The notes: generated from the letters alone by a model not told the origin. Shown: positions 1-8,663, counted from the stretch's first letter. The stretch is 35,567 nt of DNA from Bradyrhizobium centrolobii (GCF_001641635.1 NZ_LUUB01000011.1:1-35567); one strand, 5' to 3'. A program made the numbers and translations.

Positions 1-69
1 ACGTTGCTTAGGTTAGCCTGCATCGGCTTTATTCTCGTGGGCATCATCGGACTGAAAATCACCTCTTAG
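1..69 (+). CDS. SMR family small multidrug exporter, C-terminal end (partial)
   Basis: Frame 1 is open from the first base and ends with TAG at 67-69. The 22 visible residues are a hydrophobic helix with the sense LACIGFILVGIIGLK followed by ITS. This is the usual fourth transmembrane helix and short tail of EmrE/SugE/QacE-type small multidrug resistance proteins, which are inner-membrane proton-coupled exporters of about 105-115 residues. The rest lies left of the window, so the subtype (drug versus guanidinium exporter) cannot be told. The downstream amidinotransferase on the opposite strand handles guanidino compounds, so a guanidinium exporter is a tempting but unsupported idea. Confidence 0.6.
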   Translation, partial: TLLRLACIGFILVGIIGLKITS

Positions 70-104
70 GCGGAGCGGCGCGATGAGACCTGTTGGAGGT
101 CAGC

Positions 105-1229
105 TCAGAAGTAGCTTTCCAACGTGCCGCGCCGCCGGACGTCGAGCGTGGCGCAGTGGAAGGCGCCACCAAATGCCGCATAGTGTAAGAACTTGCAGGA
201 AATCGGTTCGAATCCCCAATTCTCAAACGCACGCATCGTTGCGGTATGATGTGGATCTACGATGACGCGCTTCTCATCCACCATCAAGACGTTCATGTTG
301 AGCCATTTCCCGCATAGTGAAGTGACCCTCAGCACAGGATCGGTGATCGGGTCGGACTCGGGGGCCACGAGGATGTCCCATCCTTTCAAGACGGCCGGAA
401 GATGGTCGACGTCGATGTACTCGGGATTGATCAGGATCTTGCCGGGCCCAAGCGGCAATATGGTGGTGTCGATGTGCATTGGATTGGGGCAGCGGCTCTC
501 AATCTCATGGATGCGATAACTGTCGCCAAGGTGACGACGCAGCCATTCAATGCCGGACGCATTGGTGACGTTGCTGCGGGTCACGAACAAGTCGCGTCCA
601 CAGCGAAAGAAGTCGGCGGCGTCAAAGACCGGTTCGAATTCGGTGAGAATGTATGAGATCGGCTCGCCTTTCTCCGGAACGCGAAATTCAGGGTCGAACA
701 GTTCGTCCGTCAGTTGCGGTCTGGGCGCGCTCGTCCACCGCGCGCCACGTTGGAAATAGTCCTTCAGGATCGCACGATAGGACTGCGTCTCGAAGTAGCG
801 ACAGGGCCAAACCATTGGGGTTTCGATGATCTCGTCGCCGATCACGAGCATGCTGTCGCGCGGGCAGGAATTGCAGAAGCCGCGCGAGGACCATCCTGGC
901 GTGCTGAAGCGCTTCCTGTGGTCGACAGCGTCCGGCCGTCTTACGATGATGCCCAGCGACTGTAGCAGCGCAACAAAGCCATCAAGCTCACGCTGGGCCG
1001 GCTCGATCATGATCCTTGGGTAACGAAAGCCTGCGAGCAGCGACTGAGCACGCGCTGCCATGCCCGGAATGTTGCAGGTGACAACCGGATGATCGGATGG
1101 GATGACCGCACCCTCAAGCCTTCCGACGATCACTTCCTCCAGCGCGCCCCACTCGTTGTGTGAGTTCACCGGAGAAACTCGGGCCGATGGAGCGGCATCC
1201 GAACCGCGACCGTGCGTGACCATATCCAT
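105..1229 (-). CDS. Glycine amidinotransferase-like enzyme
   Basis: The 374-residue product matches the L-arginine:glycine amidinotransferase (AGAT) family over its length. These enzymes move the amidino group of arginine to an amine acceptor through a Cys-bound intermediate. The N-terminal VNSHNEWGALEEVIVG block, the FDAADFFRCGRDLF block (catalytic Asp, about residues 203-206), the NPMHIDTT block (catalytic His252) and GGAFHCATLDVRRRGTLESY (catalytic Cys359) are all present, so it should be active. The acceptor may be glycine, or another amine as in the bacterial relatives StrB1, SxtG/CyrA and the phaseolotoxin enzyme AmtA. No other biosynthesis genes surround it. The ATG at 1229 has AGAGGG upstream; ATG at 1223 is also possible. 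Confidence 0.88.
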   Translation of the reverse strand: MDMVTHGRGSDAAPSARVSPVNSHNEWGALEEVIVGRLEGAVIPSDHPVVTCNIPGMAARAQSLLAGFRYPRIMIEPAQRELDGFVALLQSLGIIVRRPDAVDHRKRFSTPGWSSRGFCNSCPRDSMLVIGDEIIETPMVWPCRYFETQSYRAILKDYFQRGARWTSAPRPQLTDELFDPEFRVPEKGEPISYILTEFEPVFDAADFFRCGRDLFVTRSNVTNASGIEWLRRHLGDSYRIHEIESRCPNPMHIDTTILPLGPGKILINPEYIDVDHLPAVLKGWDILVAPESDPITDPVLRVTSLCGKWLNMNVLMVDEKRVIVDPHHTATMRAFENWGFEPISCKFLHYAAFGGAFHCATLDVRRRGTLESYF

Positions 1230-1372
1230 GCACGAGACCCTCTGCGCTACAACAGCCGCCGGTTCTGGAAGTTCCAGGCGTCCGACCCCCGGTTGTGGGT
1301 CGATCGCAAATTTCTGGTGGCGCCTCTTGGCCCATCAGCGAAGTGGCGCCTCGTCTGATGGAGGCCCGCTCG

Positions 1373-1440
1373 GTGGGGCATAGCGGACTAGATTTGCTCA
1401 CCCTGAGTTCTTCGCATTTTGATCCATCTGCGACATTGGG
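1373..1440. repeat. Dispersed intergenic repeat, copy 1 (pairs with 30217-30284)
   Basis: This 68-bp stretch recurs in the same orientation at 30217-30284 with about 61 of 68 bases identical by eye. Both copies lie upstream of, and outside, convincing genes. Read on the minus strand, both give similar short peptides beginning SKSSPL, but no start, ribosome site or conserved length supports a gene. It fits the family of spacer repeats common in Bradyrhizobium-type genomes. Confidence 0.6.
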
Positions 1441-1510
1441 CAGCGCTCAAGAAAGTGCACGATCTCACTTGATCGGCGGAATGGTTCGCCCAGGCGGCGA
1501 TGTCCTGAGC

Positions 1511-1693
1511 CTACGCGCTTATGTTCAACTGCCGCAGCACGTCAGCGATGAGTTGCTTCACGTCCTGATGGCCACCATTGTTGAAAGTGATGCGCGTGCC
1601 TTGTCCGTCCGGCAGTGGCGTGGCGGTCACAATCCTATCCGTGTTGATGACGATGGGCTGATCGTCCGGTTGCGTGAACTGCACGAATGCCAT
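1511..1693 (-). CDS. Small hypothetical protein (60 aa), FlbD-like layout
   Basis: The 60-residue product has an ordered beta-rich start (MAFVQFTQPDDQPIVINTD), a central stretch ending in ITFNNGG, and a C-terminal helix VKQLIADVLRQLN. That order of strand, loop, strand and helix resembles the small FlbD-type flagellar regulators, but the match is to shape rather than a diagnostic motif. It is acidic and soluble with no membrane segment. The ribosome site is weak (AGGAT-like). It stands alone in a repeat-bearing spacer between the amidinotransferase and a gene-poor stretch. I consider it a real small gene of unknown function. Confidence 0.5.
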   Translation of the reverse strand: MAFVQFTQPDDQPIVINTDRIVTATPLPDGQGTRITFNNGGHQDVKQLIADVLRQLNISA

Positions 1694-2131
1694 GAAAGAT
1701 CGATCCTGCCTGTTGGGCCCGCGAGCCGCGCGTGGCGCCCCGAAACCTGCGACGCGCGGGCGTCAACGTCAAGCCTGTGTACCGAAAACGTAAAGGCGAG
1801 GCGATTCAAATGGCTTGCGGCATTTGTGCCCGCTCCACCCGACGCGCCGCCTCGCTTCCCGGTGAGGGCAGCACTCATCTACGCGGTTGCGGAATGACCG
1901 CTGTTGGCCCTTCTGAGACATGCGCGTCCGGCCAAACGTCCGCTTTGCGCAAAAAGCCGCCCTCCCCGCCAGGTCACAGTTGCCCCAAAGTCTTCACCCT
2001 GTTTCGCAACTGGCTGAGCCGATGCTACCAGCCCGCGAATATCTGCCACAAAAGCAAGAAGCTCGGCCAAATGCTGGCGAAATGTGACGGCTTATGAGCC
2101 GCTCACCCTGGGCCCCACAGAAACCACCCCG

Positions 2132-2218
2132 ATGTCATTTCTAGCCGCAGTTGTTTGCCTGATCGTACTCAGCATTAGCGTTCTCGTCGCCCACGCAGTC
2201 GACGCTCTTAGGACGTAG
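2132..2218 (+). CDS. Candidate 28-aa single-pass membrane microprotein
   Basis: An ATG at 2132 opens 28 codons that end with TAG at 2216-2218. The peptide is almost entirely one hydrophobic helix (FLAAVVCLIVLSISVLVAHA) with a short polar tail (VDALRT). Very similar tiny one-helix proteins are, as far as I recall, frequent in Bradyrhizobium genomes. No strong ribosome site is visible upstream, which keeps the call tentative. It lies in a stretch with no other supported gene (2071-2475). Confidence 0.35.
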   Translation: MSFLAAVVCLIVLSISVLVAHAVDALRT

Positions 2219-2475
2219 CAAGTCCGCCAGCGTGAACCAGGGGCCCGCGTTGCTTTACCGCCGCAGCCGGCAGGCGTGCGCCGCCAGCAGCTGCCCCGCG
2301 GGGTGCAGGCGGTTCTCCACACCCGCGACCCGCGGTATCTCGCGCTCGCTCGGCCCTACCACCCATTGATAATTTGCGAGCTCGTGTCCGCGCCGCGTTG
2401 ATGCCGGCATGCGGCCTCAGAAGATCACCTTTGGCGCATGGGCCTTGCGATCAGAATCTTCGCCGGTTTGGGCTG

Positions 2476-2655
2476 CTAGTCTGCTTTGGCCTCATATGCA
2501 CGGATCAGGGCGAGATTCTTCAGGATGCGCTCGGTGGCTGACTCCTGTTCGGCATCGTCCTCGCCGTCCCGACAGGAGAGGCGGCCCGCCTCATAGTCGG
2601 CGAGGTCCTGGCGATCGTTGTCTACCACCCAACGAAGGCGACCGATGGATTTCAT
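2476..2655 (-). CDS. Small hypothetical protein (59 aa)
   Basis: I chose the ATG at 2655, giving a 59-residue charged, helical protein that starts MKSIGRLRWVVDNDRQDLADYEAG and ends in a helix with IRAYEAKAD. The longer open frame upstream is proline- and serine-rich and looks non-coding. The conserved-looking acidic helix (DGEDDAEQESATERI) and lack of Cys clusters or membrane segments suggest a soluble orphan. It belongs to a run of small minus-strand ORFs (2476-3572), which may be accessory or decaying genes. Confidence 0.45.
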   Translation of the reverse strand: MKSIGRLRWVVDNDRQDLADYEAGRLSCRDGEDDAEQESATERILKNLALIRAYEAKAD

Positions 2656-2896
2656 CGAAGTCTCCACCGCAATGCGGTGGCCCGGCACACTGCCCCCGCC
2701 GAAACGCGTGCCGGGCCTAGCCAGTCCGCCCGCTGGTCGAATCTGACCGGCTGACGTCGATCTTAGGGCAAAATTGTGACTCTGAAAATTGCTCGGCTGC
2801 AACACTCGATAGCTTTCTGCGAAAGGCAGACTGCTACGGAAAGGTGCCATGCATTGGCCGCCAACAGGCCAGAATCGCAACTGCATTTAAGCGCGT

Positions 2897-3208
2897 CTAG
2901 GATGCGGTCGGTTTCCGCGCTGGTTCGATCGAAGTCCGAGACTCCCGCTCCATCGCTAACTCAGCCCCCAGCCCCTGCGATGGAGCGGGGCAGGATTTGG
3001 AAATCGTCACAACCACAGAAACTCTCGGCCCGGTTTGCCCCGCCGTCCGGGACTGCACCAGATCAGCGAGGCTGGCTTTCGCTCGATCTATTCTGCGAAG
3101 CATTTCTGCCTGTCGCATGCAAAAGGCGGTTATGGTGAGGTCACGCCGCGCGGCCTGCGCCTCGTGCAACGCATGATCGATGGACGCAGTAACATTGTAA
3201 TCAATCAT
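2897..3208 (-). CDS. Small hypothetical protein (103 aa)
   Basis: The ATG at 3208 has AGGGG about eight bases upstream. The first 55 residues are strongly helical and charged (HALHEAQAARRDLTITAF, then AEMLRRIDRAKASLADL), as expected for a real folded segment. The last 45 residues are low in structure and rich in Ser, Pro and Thr, so the gene may once have ended differently. No known domain is recognised. It is one of three consecutive small minus-strand ORFs. Confidence 0.45.
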   Translation of the reverse strand: MIDYNVTASIDHALHEAQAARRDLTITAFCMRQAEMLRRIDRAKASLADLVQSRTAGQTGPRVSVVVTISKSCPAPSQGLGAELAMERESRTSIEPARKPTAS

Positions 3209-3316
3209 TGAATGCCCCTAGCTAGGCGCGGCAGCCTGGGAGCGCACTCGCCTATCTGAATCGCAGGAAATGAACGAGGCCGCGGGAAATTTGGCAATCC
3301 CGGCTAACTACGGGAA

Positions 3317-3342
3317 GGCCCGCCAGCGTGAACCGGCGGGCC
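3317..3342 (-). terminator. Hairpin downstream of the 71-aa ORF
   Basis: GGCCCGCC at 3317-3324 and GGCGGGCC at 3335-3342 form a perfect 8-bp stem around a 10-base loop. It lies 14 bp past the stop of the minus-strand gene at 3357. Only a short TT follows on the minus strand, so it is a weak intrinsic terminator or a processing hairpin. A degenerate copy of the same sequence (CCGCCAGCGTGAACC) is present at about 2224-2240, so it may also be a small dispersed repeat. Confidence 0.5.
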
Positions 3343-3356
3343 TCGTGTTCAACGCC

Positions 3357-3572
3357 TCAGCCGTCCTGTTGTAGTTCCTGTTCGATCGCTTTCAGCCGCT
3401 TTCTAAGAGCGCGATCTATGGCGCGGGCTTCTCTTGGTGCGATCCTTCCCGTCCCAATATCGGTTAGCATCCTGCCCTGAAACGTTGCGATCTGCTCCAG
3501 CGTCATCTGCTCGATTTGAGCAATCCGCGCTTCAACATCGGCATTTGCTTCCGCCGCTTTCCTGTTGCGCAT
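3357..3572 (-). CDS. Small coiled-coil-like hypothetical protein (71 aa)
   Basis: The ATG at 3572 is preceded by GAGGAG at good spacing, so I prefer it to the longer frame from 3632. The product is nearly all helix and highly charged: RKAAEANADVEARIAQIEQM, then a short turn, then REARAIDRALRKRLKAIEQELQQ. This suggests a small helical hairpin or coiled coil. No enzyme motif is visible. A GC-rich hairpin follows directly. Confidence 0.6.
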   Translation of the reverse strand: MRNRKAAEANADVEARIAQIEQMTLEQIATFQGRMLTDIGTGRIAPREARAIDRALRKRLKAIEQELQQDG

Positions 3573-3877
3573 GTGCTTCGCTCCTCTGATGAGTCGCGAT
3601 TTTGATCCTGGACCCCGGCGGCGGCGAAGCAAACGCCAGCGCCGCCGGGCTGTGGAAAACTACCGCCGCAGCCGGCGCGCATACGGTGCTACGCCACATG
3701 GGCCGCCCGCTGGACTCCCTGCGACGCGCCTATTTTGACGAGTGGAACGCTACAAGCTTAAGAATCGTCCGGCTCAGAACTAGACGAGCCGTTCAAGGAC
3801 TCGCTACCTGAACCGCGCTCCACCGACCAGGGCCGCGGATGTTCCTGGATTGACGTTGTTATGCGCAAATCGCAGGC

Positions 3878-4246
3878 GTGCATCGTGTGTGCGCTAACCT
3901 TGGCAATCAGGGGATTGCACACACGAATTCTCGCAGTCTGTCGATCGCAGCTATCGCACTTTGGCTGATGACCGCTGCTGTTGTCGTGGCCATTTTCGTT
4001 CGTGGTCAGACGCAGGTGGCGCGCGACGGGCGCACGGCCGTTCTACTGGTGCCGGACGAGCGCGATCTTGTGCTCAGCGAAATGCGTGGCGTGCTTGCTT
4101 CTGTGCACGGTATCGTCGAGGCAGTCAGCGCGGGCGATATGAAGGCCGTCGCAGCCGATCGCGGTGTGGACGCAGGCACGCGCGGAGGAGTGATGCAACG
4201 CGGTGACCGCAACAGGCTTGGCACGTTCGGAGCCTCGGTCGCATGA
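3878..4246 (+). CDS. Possible membrane-anchored hypothetical protein, C-terminus perhaps altered
   Basis: The frame contains one clear transmembrane helix (about residues 22-42, LSIAAIALWLMTAAVVVAIFV) followed by a conserved-looking stretch RDGRTAVLLVPDERDLVLSEMRG and a helix VHGIVEAVSAGDMKAVAAD. That organisation matches a family I remember as short N-anchored proteins with an ERDLVL.EMR motif, of unknown function. After residue 95 the sequence turns glycine- and arginine-rich and loses character, which could reflect a frameshift. The start is a GTG without a good ribosome site; the ATG at 3967 is an alternative. Confidence 0.35.
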   Translation: MHRVCANLGNQGIAHTNSRSLSIAAIALWLMTAAVVVAIFVRGQTQVARDGRTAVLLVPDERDLVLSEMRGVLASVHGIVEAVSAGDMKAVAADRGVDAGTRGGVMQRGDRNRLGTFGASVA

Positions 4247-4512
4247 AGCCAGCCTACTATCCCAAAGCGTCATCCGACGAAGGAGCAACGATGCAGTTCG
4301 ATTTAGCCTGTTCCGTAGAAGCAAGATCCATGATTGATCTGCACAGCGAACGGATGGCGCTTCTGGCCCACTGCTGCCGTACGATTTGGCACGGATGTCA
4401 GCTTTGCGCGGCGCCTGATAACGCTTCCTGCACTGGTTTGCGCCATTGGCCGGTCGAAAGCTGCTATAGTTTCCCGATTGCGCAAGGCCCGCTCTCGGAG
4501 GGGTCACATGTG

Positions 4513-4969
4513 ATGGCGCGGGTGTCTCTCTGTTTTACTTTTGCTGAGCGGTTGTGCGGCGCGATGCCCGAGTGTGATTCTTTGGATACGCGCAGAATGG
4601 TGGTTACGATCGTTTCAGACGACAGCAATAACGCGCTTGTCAACTACGCTGTCAAGAAATTCGAGCGCGGTTGCCGCGATGGTAAGTAATACGAACACAG
4701 AGGCTAAAAAATTAGCCCTTTTGGAAAAGGCGAGTCAAGGCGCCGCATATAGGTTGGATGATGCAATACGCACAAATTCAAGAAGCAAAGCCAAACGAGC
4801 AGTTACTTGTACTGGGCTGTATGTAACCGTCGAGGATGTGACAGCGCAAAAAGAGGTGGAATTTAAAGTTGAACAGGCTGCGGGCGGCAAGATTTCCATT
4901 TCGGTCAGTCCGTTTCAAATTTTGACCGATGCCTCGTCACTGGCGACTACCGACGAGGTAAGCGAATGA
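4513..4969 (+). pseudogene. Frameshifted lipoprotein-like gene
   Basis: GGAGGGG at 4498-4504 precedes the ATG at 4513. Frame 1 runs to 4689 and contains the plausible stretch IVSDDSNNALVNYAVK, then loses sense. Frame 2 continues smoothly from there as NSSAVAAMVSNTNTEAKK through VTVEDVTAQKEVEFKVEQ to the TGA at 4967. Removing one A from the AAA at 4657-4659 joins the two frames exactly. A lipobox-like LLSGC is readable in frame 2 at about 4541-4556, so a second indel pair near the start is likely. The ancestral product was probably a small lipoprotein of about 140 residues with a beta-rich C-terminal part. Function unknown. Confidence 0.55.
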
Positions 4970-5294
4970 TGTCGTTTATCGACCCGTTGGCGACGTGCCG
5001 ATCCGGCCGAATGTCCGCTTTGCGCCAAGAGCTGCCGTATGAGAATGGCTGCCCGCTTCGCAATACAGGCCATTGCCAGGATTAAGCCCGGTTCGGACGA
5101 ACGATCATGATCTACCATCCCCGATGTCGAACAGCACGCCGGGCAGCGCTAACATGGAGGGCTAATCGCTCGGCATTTTGATAACGACCTGCGCCGCAAT
5201 CGGAGGAAACTATCGACCTCAGTCGCAAGCCGTTAGCCTTCAAAGGCGACTAGACGTTGTACGTCAATGTTCACCTGAAACACGGGGGTTGAGA
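4970..5294. other. Spacer without a supported gene
   Basis: About 325 bp between the lipoprotein pseudogene and the stress-protein gene. It contains one copy of a short dispersed motif (ATGTCCGCTTTGCGCCAA at 5011-5028) also seen near 1935 and 17287. I see no convincing gene, hairpin terminator or clear promoter. Confidence 0.5.
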
Positions 5295-6134
5295 ATGAAG
5301 ACGATCTTGGTACCGATCCAAAACATTGAGATCATGACATCCACGCTCGAGGCCGCCGCACGTCTCGCGCAACGTACCGGCGCCTACATCGAAGGCTTCC
5401 CGCTCCGGTTCGGCATCCCTCAATATTTAGTCGCAGAATTGGCCACCGGCATCCCTTTGGATTCTTACCATGCGAAGAGCCAAGAAGAATTAGCCGAAAT
5501 GCACCGTTTGTTCGAAGCGTTCATGCTGAAGCACAATATTCCTCCAGCCACTGCAGGCTCGAGCCGACCATGCTTCGGCTGGTTGGAAACCGCGCCTAAG
5601 GGTGAAGACTTTGTTGGAAGTTATGGGCGTGCTTTCGACCTCATCGTAATGCCACGGTCCACCGTTGATGCTGCCGGCCCTCACCGGCGCGCCATTGAAT
5701 CCGCGCTGTTTGAAAGCGGTAGACCCATCCTCCTGGCGCCACTAGACGCGCCAGGAAGCATCGCGACAAACATTGTCATCCACTGGAACGGTAGTACCGA
5801 GCAGGCTCGGGTCAACGGTTTTGCTATGCCGCTTCTTCGTCTGGCAGAAAGGGTAACGGTGCTAACCGTGATTGGCGGACAAGAGGTACCAGGCCCATCT
5901 GCCGATCAGATAGTCCGGCAATTGCTGTACAACGACATTGCCGCCAAGCTAGTGAGCGTTGAACTGGAAGACCGCGACACTGGTGAGGCGGTCCTTGATG
6001 CCGCCAGAGCGCAAGGCTGCGATCTGTTGATAAAGGGCGCCTTTACCCGCAATAGGCTGCGGCAAATGATATTCGGTGGCGCGACCAGTTATATCATGGA
6101 GCACGCGGATTTGCCCGTCCTAATGGCGCATTAG
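5295..6134 (+). CDS. Universal stress protein, two-domain (UspA family)
   Basis: Start chosen at ATG 5295, where MKTILVPI gives the standard first beta strand of a Usp domain; upstream in-frame sequence is not conserved in type. The 279-residue protein has two tandem Usp folds: residues 1 to about 150 (LAQRTGAYIEGFPLRF, later FDLIVMPRSTVD) and 150-279 (NIVIHWNGSTEQARV, then CDLLIKGAFTRNRLRQMIFGGATSYIMEHADLPVLMAH). The second domain keeps the shape of the ATP-loop region, but GAFTRNRLRQ replaces the commoner GAYGHSRLRE, so nucleotide binding is uncertain. Such proteins are cytoplasmic and usually help survival in stress or low oxygen. It is monocistronic here. Confidence 0.88.
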   Translation: MKTILVPIQNIEIMTSTLEAAARLAQRTGAYIEGFPLRFGIPQYLVAELATGIPLDSYHAKSQEELAEMHRLFEAFMLKHNIPPATAGSSRPCFGWLETAPKGEDFVGSYGRAFDLIVMPRSTVDAAGPHRRAIESALFESGRPILLAPLDAPGSIATNIVIHWNGSTEQARVNGFAMPLLRLAERVTVLTVIGGQEVPGPSADQIVRQLLYNDIAAKLVSVELEDRDTGEAVLDAARAQGCDLLIKGAFTRNRLRQMIFGGATSYIMEHADLPVLMAH

Positions 6135-7074
6135 AACTGCGCGTACAATTCGCTCCATGCCTCCGATGCTGTGCGGCGCGACTGGGCATAGAATTGCTTT
6201 CTACCGCAGCTTGCCCAACGCAGGAGCGCGCCTTCCTCGCGCCCTGTCAGCCACGGCAATTCGTGAGGCCTTTGGCGTCATCTCCGACAGATAAGAGATC
6301 CAGCCCTGACCAGGTCCGGTATGCGCCAGAAGCGGTTCTCCCCGCGAGGTCGCGTTTTGACCGGAGCCGGAAGTCGAGCGGCCAAAATAACGATCCTTGC
6401 CGCGCTGATGCTGTTGACCTGCATGTGCTAGGATTACTGCAAATCGGCGACCACCCCCGGTGCAGCATACCGACGTCCAGGCACGCGAGGACTCAACCAG
6501 CGCCCTTTCCATGCTCTCTAAGAGGGTGTCGCCAGCCCACCTCAGAGATCGGTCAGCTTTTGAGCGAATTTTGCTAAGGCAGCACTTTCGACTTTTTCAA
6601 CACAATCCGCCAGAAGCTGCCGTTTCAGGCCCCGGTTTGCCCGACGAGCGGTTTGCGGGGCGGGCTGTCACTGCGCGCGATCCGAATTCATCCTCGCCGC
6701 TTGCTGCTGGCTGGCCCTAAGGCGCCCTTGCTGTTCTCGAGGCGTCAAATCCGCTCGGTCAGTGAGGTAATCCTCGCGAGCGCTCGGCAGCTCCGCACCG
6801 GTGCGTCGGCATGCGGCTGGCGAGCAAAGCGAAGTGCCCTGCCCCCCATCAGCGGTTGACCAGATTTGTTGGTATGCTCATGACCGCCAACGGCCGCAAT
6901 TTCCGGTCGTTTGCTGGAATGTTCGGGACGACCGACACTCGTGCGTGACACGAAACAGTGTCTGTCGCCGTCCGAACATATGCTCCCGTCCCGGCCGAGC
7001 CCAAATGTTTGGCCGACCGGCCTCGAACCTCGGCTCGGCCGAGGCAATTGCATGCCAGATCCAAGGAGCCCGAC
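6135..7074. other. Gene-poor stretch of about 940 bp
   Basis: No open frame here has both a start with a ribosome site and protein-like composition. Several overlapping short frames on both strands are Arg/Ser/Pro-rich and look like chance ORFs of GC-rich DNA. It may be eroded coding sequence, but I could not recognise a parent. The promoter of the gene at 7075 should lie near its right end. Confidence 0.5.
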
Positions 7075-7830
7075 ATGACCAGTATTCGTACTCAGGCGCG
7101 CAGCGAAATGAGACTCAATGTGATCCGCCTTTTGGCCTTCGGCCTGCTGTTGGTCCTCCCTGCGGCTTCCCGGGCGCAGCACAGCCCATCGATTGCCGAG
7201 CAGATCGCCAAGACCTACGGCCTTGATTCGTTTGGACAAATCGAGGCGATCCGCTACACGTGGAACGGTGAGTTTCCTGGCGGTCACAAAATTTCTAACA
7301 AGTGGGAATGGAGCCCGAAGACCGACACGGTCGCCTACGAGGGGAAAGATAAGGAAGGCAATCCGGTCAAGGTGACCTATCAGCGCTCCCAGCTCTCTAG
7401 CCAAAGCGATGTCGTCAAGAAAGAAGTCGATCCGGCATTCGTCAACGATCAATATTGGGTGCTGCTCCCGTTCCACCTGCTATGGGATGGTGCGACCGCA
7501 ACCGACGACGGCCAGCAGAAGCGACCGACAGGTGACGCGTCTGCCCAGAAGGTCGTGGTGAAATACCCGTCGGAGGGCGGCTACCAGCCCGGCGACACCT
7601 GGGACCTCTACATCGGCGCCGACAAGCGAATTGAGGAAATCGCTTACCACCGGGGCGCTGCCAACCCGCCGCACTTCGTGACCGGGATATATGCGGACCA
7701 CAAGAAGGCTGGTCCGCTCCTGATCTCAACGGATCACCCCGGGATGGTGGACGGAAAGCCCTTCCGGATCACGCTGACGGATGTGTCGGTAAAATTGACG
7801 GGATCCGACAAATGGATCGACGCACAATGA
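7075..7830 (+). CDS. Exported protein of unknown function, DUF6503/LolA-like appearance
   Basis: AAGGAG lies seven bases before the ATG at 7075. The product has 251 residues with a signal peptide (MRLNVIRLLAFGLLLVLPA, cleavage after SRA before QHS), so it acts in the periplasm. The mature part alternates strands with aromatic residues: AIRYTWNGEFPGGHKISNKW, then VNDQYWVLLPFHLLWD, then YLYIG-type and VDGKPFRITLTDV segments. This pattern resembles periplasmic incomplete-barrel proteins such as DUF6503 or LolA-like lipid binders, but that is a judgement from shape. The ATG at 7108 would remove only a pre-signal extension. It precedes the DoxX and methyltransferase genes, separated by a hairpin. 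Confidence 0.65.
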   Translation: MTSIRTQARSEMRLNVIRLLAFGLLLVLPAASRAQHSPSIAEQIAKTYGLDSFGQIEAIRYTWNGEFPGGHKISNKWEWSPKTDTVAYEGKDKEGNPVKVTYQRSQLSSQSDVVKKEVDPAFVNDQYWVLLPFHLLWDGATATDDGQQKRPTGDASAQKVVVKYPSEGGYQPGDTWDLYIGADKRIEEIAYHRGAANPPHFVTGIYADHKKAGPLLISTDHPGMVDGKPFRITLTDVSVKLTGSDKWIDAQ

Positions 7831-7871
7831 CCCTCGGAAGTTTTTTTTCGGAAAGCTGATCGAAAACACTT

Positions 7872-7909
7872 AAGGCGCATCGTCCGATCGCCTGCGGGCG
7901 GTGCGCCTT
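7872..7909 (+). terminator. Imperfect terminator-like hairpin after the exported protein gene
   Basis: AAGGCGCA at 7872-7879 and TGCGCCTT at 7902-7909 are exact inverted repeats around a 22-base loop that can fold further. No T-run follows, so termination is uncertain. An unusual T8 tract lies earlier, just after the stop codon. Confidence 0.35.
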
Positions 7910-7985
7910 GTCAGGCAATCGGCACGCAGAGTAACGATTCGATTAAGCGATACGTAGAGCAACCAAGTCCCCTGGGAGCCCGCGC

Positions 7986-8642
7986 ATGCCCACCAATCCT
8001 TTCACCGACGTCTGGCATTTCCTGACCGCGACGACGAGTGACTATCTCCATCAGGGAAACTGGCGCTATCTGATCCTGGCGCTATTCTGGGCACTGCTGC
8101 TTGCCAGCATCGTGATTGCCGTGCGGAATTGGCGAGAAGATCCTGCGCAGCGCAGCAGCCGGCATCTTGGAATCTGGGTGGCGCGAGTCCTGGTCGGCTG
8201 CCTGTGGTTCCAGGGCATGTTGTGGAAATTACCGCTGCCGGTGTCCGACGGTCTGCAATACTGGACCGAACAGGAATCGACCAGCGCGGCGTTCGAGTTT
8301 CACCGCACCTTCATGAAGGACATCGTGCTGCCTCACATGACGATCTTTGGGCCGATCGTCTTTTTGGCCGAGCTAGTGTTCGCTGGATCGATGATCCTCG
8401 GCCTTGCGGTGCGATTGGTGGGAGTGCTGGCCCTCGCCTATACGCTGCAACTCTGGCTCGGGCTGTATGGCAACCCATCCGAGTGGCCATGGACGTATAT
8501 GTGCCTGGCCCTCCTGATGTTCCTGTTTGCGCTCGACGGCGCCGGCCGCAGTCTTGGCCTTGATGCCTGGCTTCGCCGCGAGGTGCCCGTCGTGCGCGAC
8601 GGCAAACGGTTTATTGGCTGGTTCTTCAACATCGCGGGTTGA
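7986..8642 (+). CDS. DoxX/DoxD-type inner membrane protein
   Basis: GGGAG sits ahead of the ATG at 7986. The 218-residue product has about five hydrophobic helices: YLILALFWALLLASIVIAV, a segment with GIWVARVLVGCLWFQGMLWK, then GPIVFLAELVFAGSMILGL, VGVLALAYTLQLWLGLYG and YMCLALLMFLFALDGAGRS. The late block NPSEWPWTYMCLALLMFLFALDGAGRSLGLD is typical of the DoxX superfamily and in particular of the DoxD small subunit of thiosulfate:quinone oxidoreductase. A role in quinone-linked redox or respiratory support is likely, but the substrate is unknown. It is followed 21 bp later by the methyltransferase-like gene, so the two are probably co-transcribed. Confidence 0.75.
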   Translation: MPTNPFTDVWHFLTATTSDYLHQGNWRYLILALFWALLLASIVIAVRNWREDPAQRSSRHLGIWVARVLVGCLWFQGMLWKLPLPVSDGLQYWTEQESTSAAFEFHRTFMKDIVLPHMTIFGPIVFLAELVFAGSMILGLAVRLVGVLALAYTLQLWLGLYGNPSEWPWTYMCLALLMFLFALDGAGRSLGLDAWLRREVPVVRDGKRFIGWFFNIAG

Positions 8643-8663
8643 TCGTTGATCGCGGTCGTTTGG

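Noticed and set aside
1879..2070. Minus-strand 63-codon frame starting MAELLAFVADIRGLV
   Set aside because: The front half looks protein-like, but the rest reads through a dispersed spacer motif (ANSGHS-type ending) and there is no good ribosome site.
4006..4507. Minus-strand frames over 4006-4507
   Set aside because: Low-complexity Ser/Arg-rich shadows of the plus-strand membrane-anchored ORF; no supporting start signals.
6201..6512. Minus-strand 103-codon frame after the stress-protein gene
   Set aside because: Arg/Gly/Ser-rich composition, no ribosome site and no family; could be an eroded gene but not supportable.
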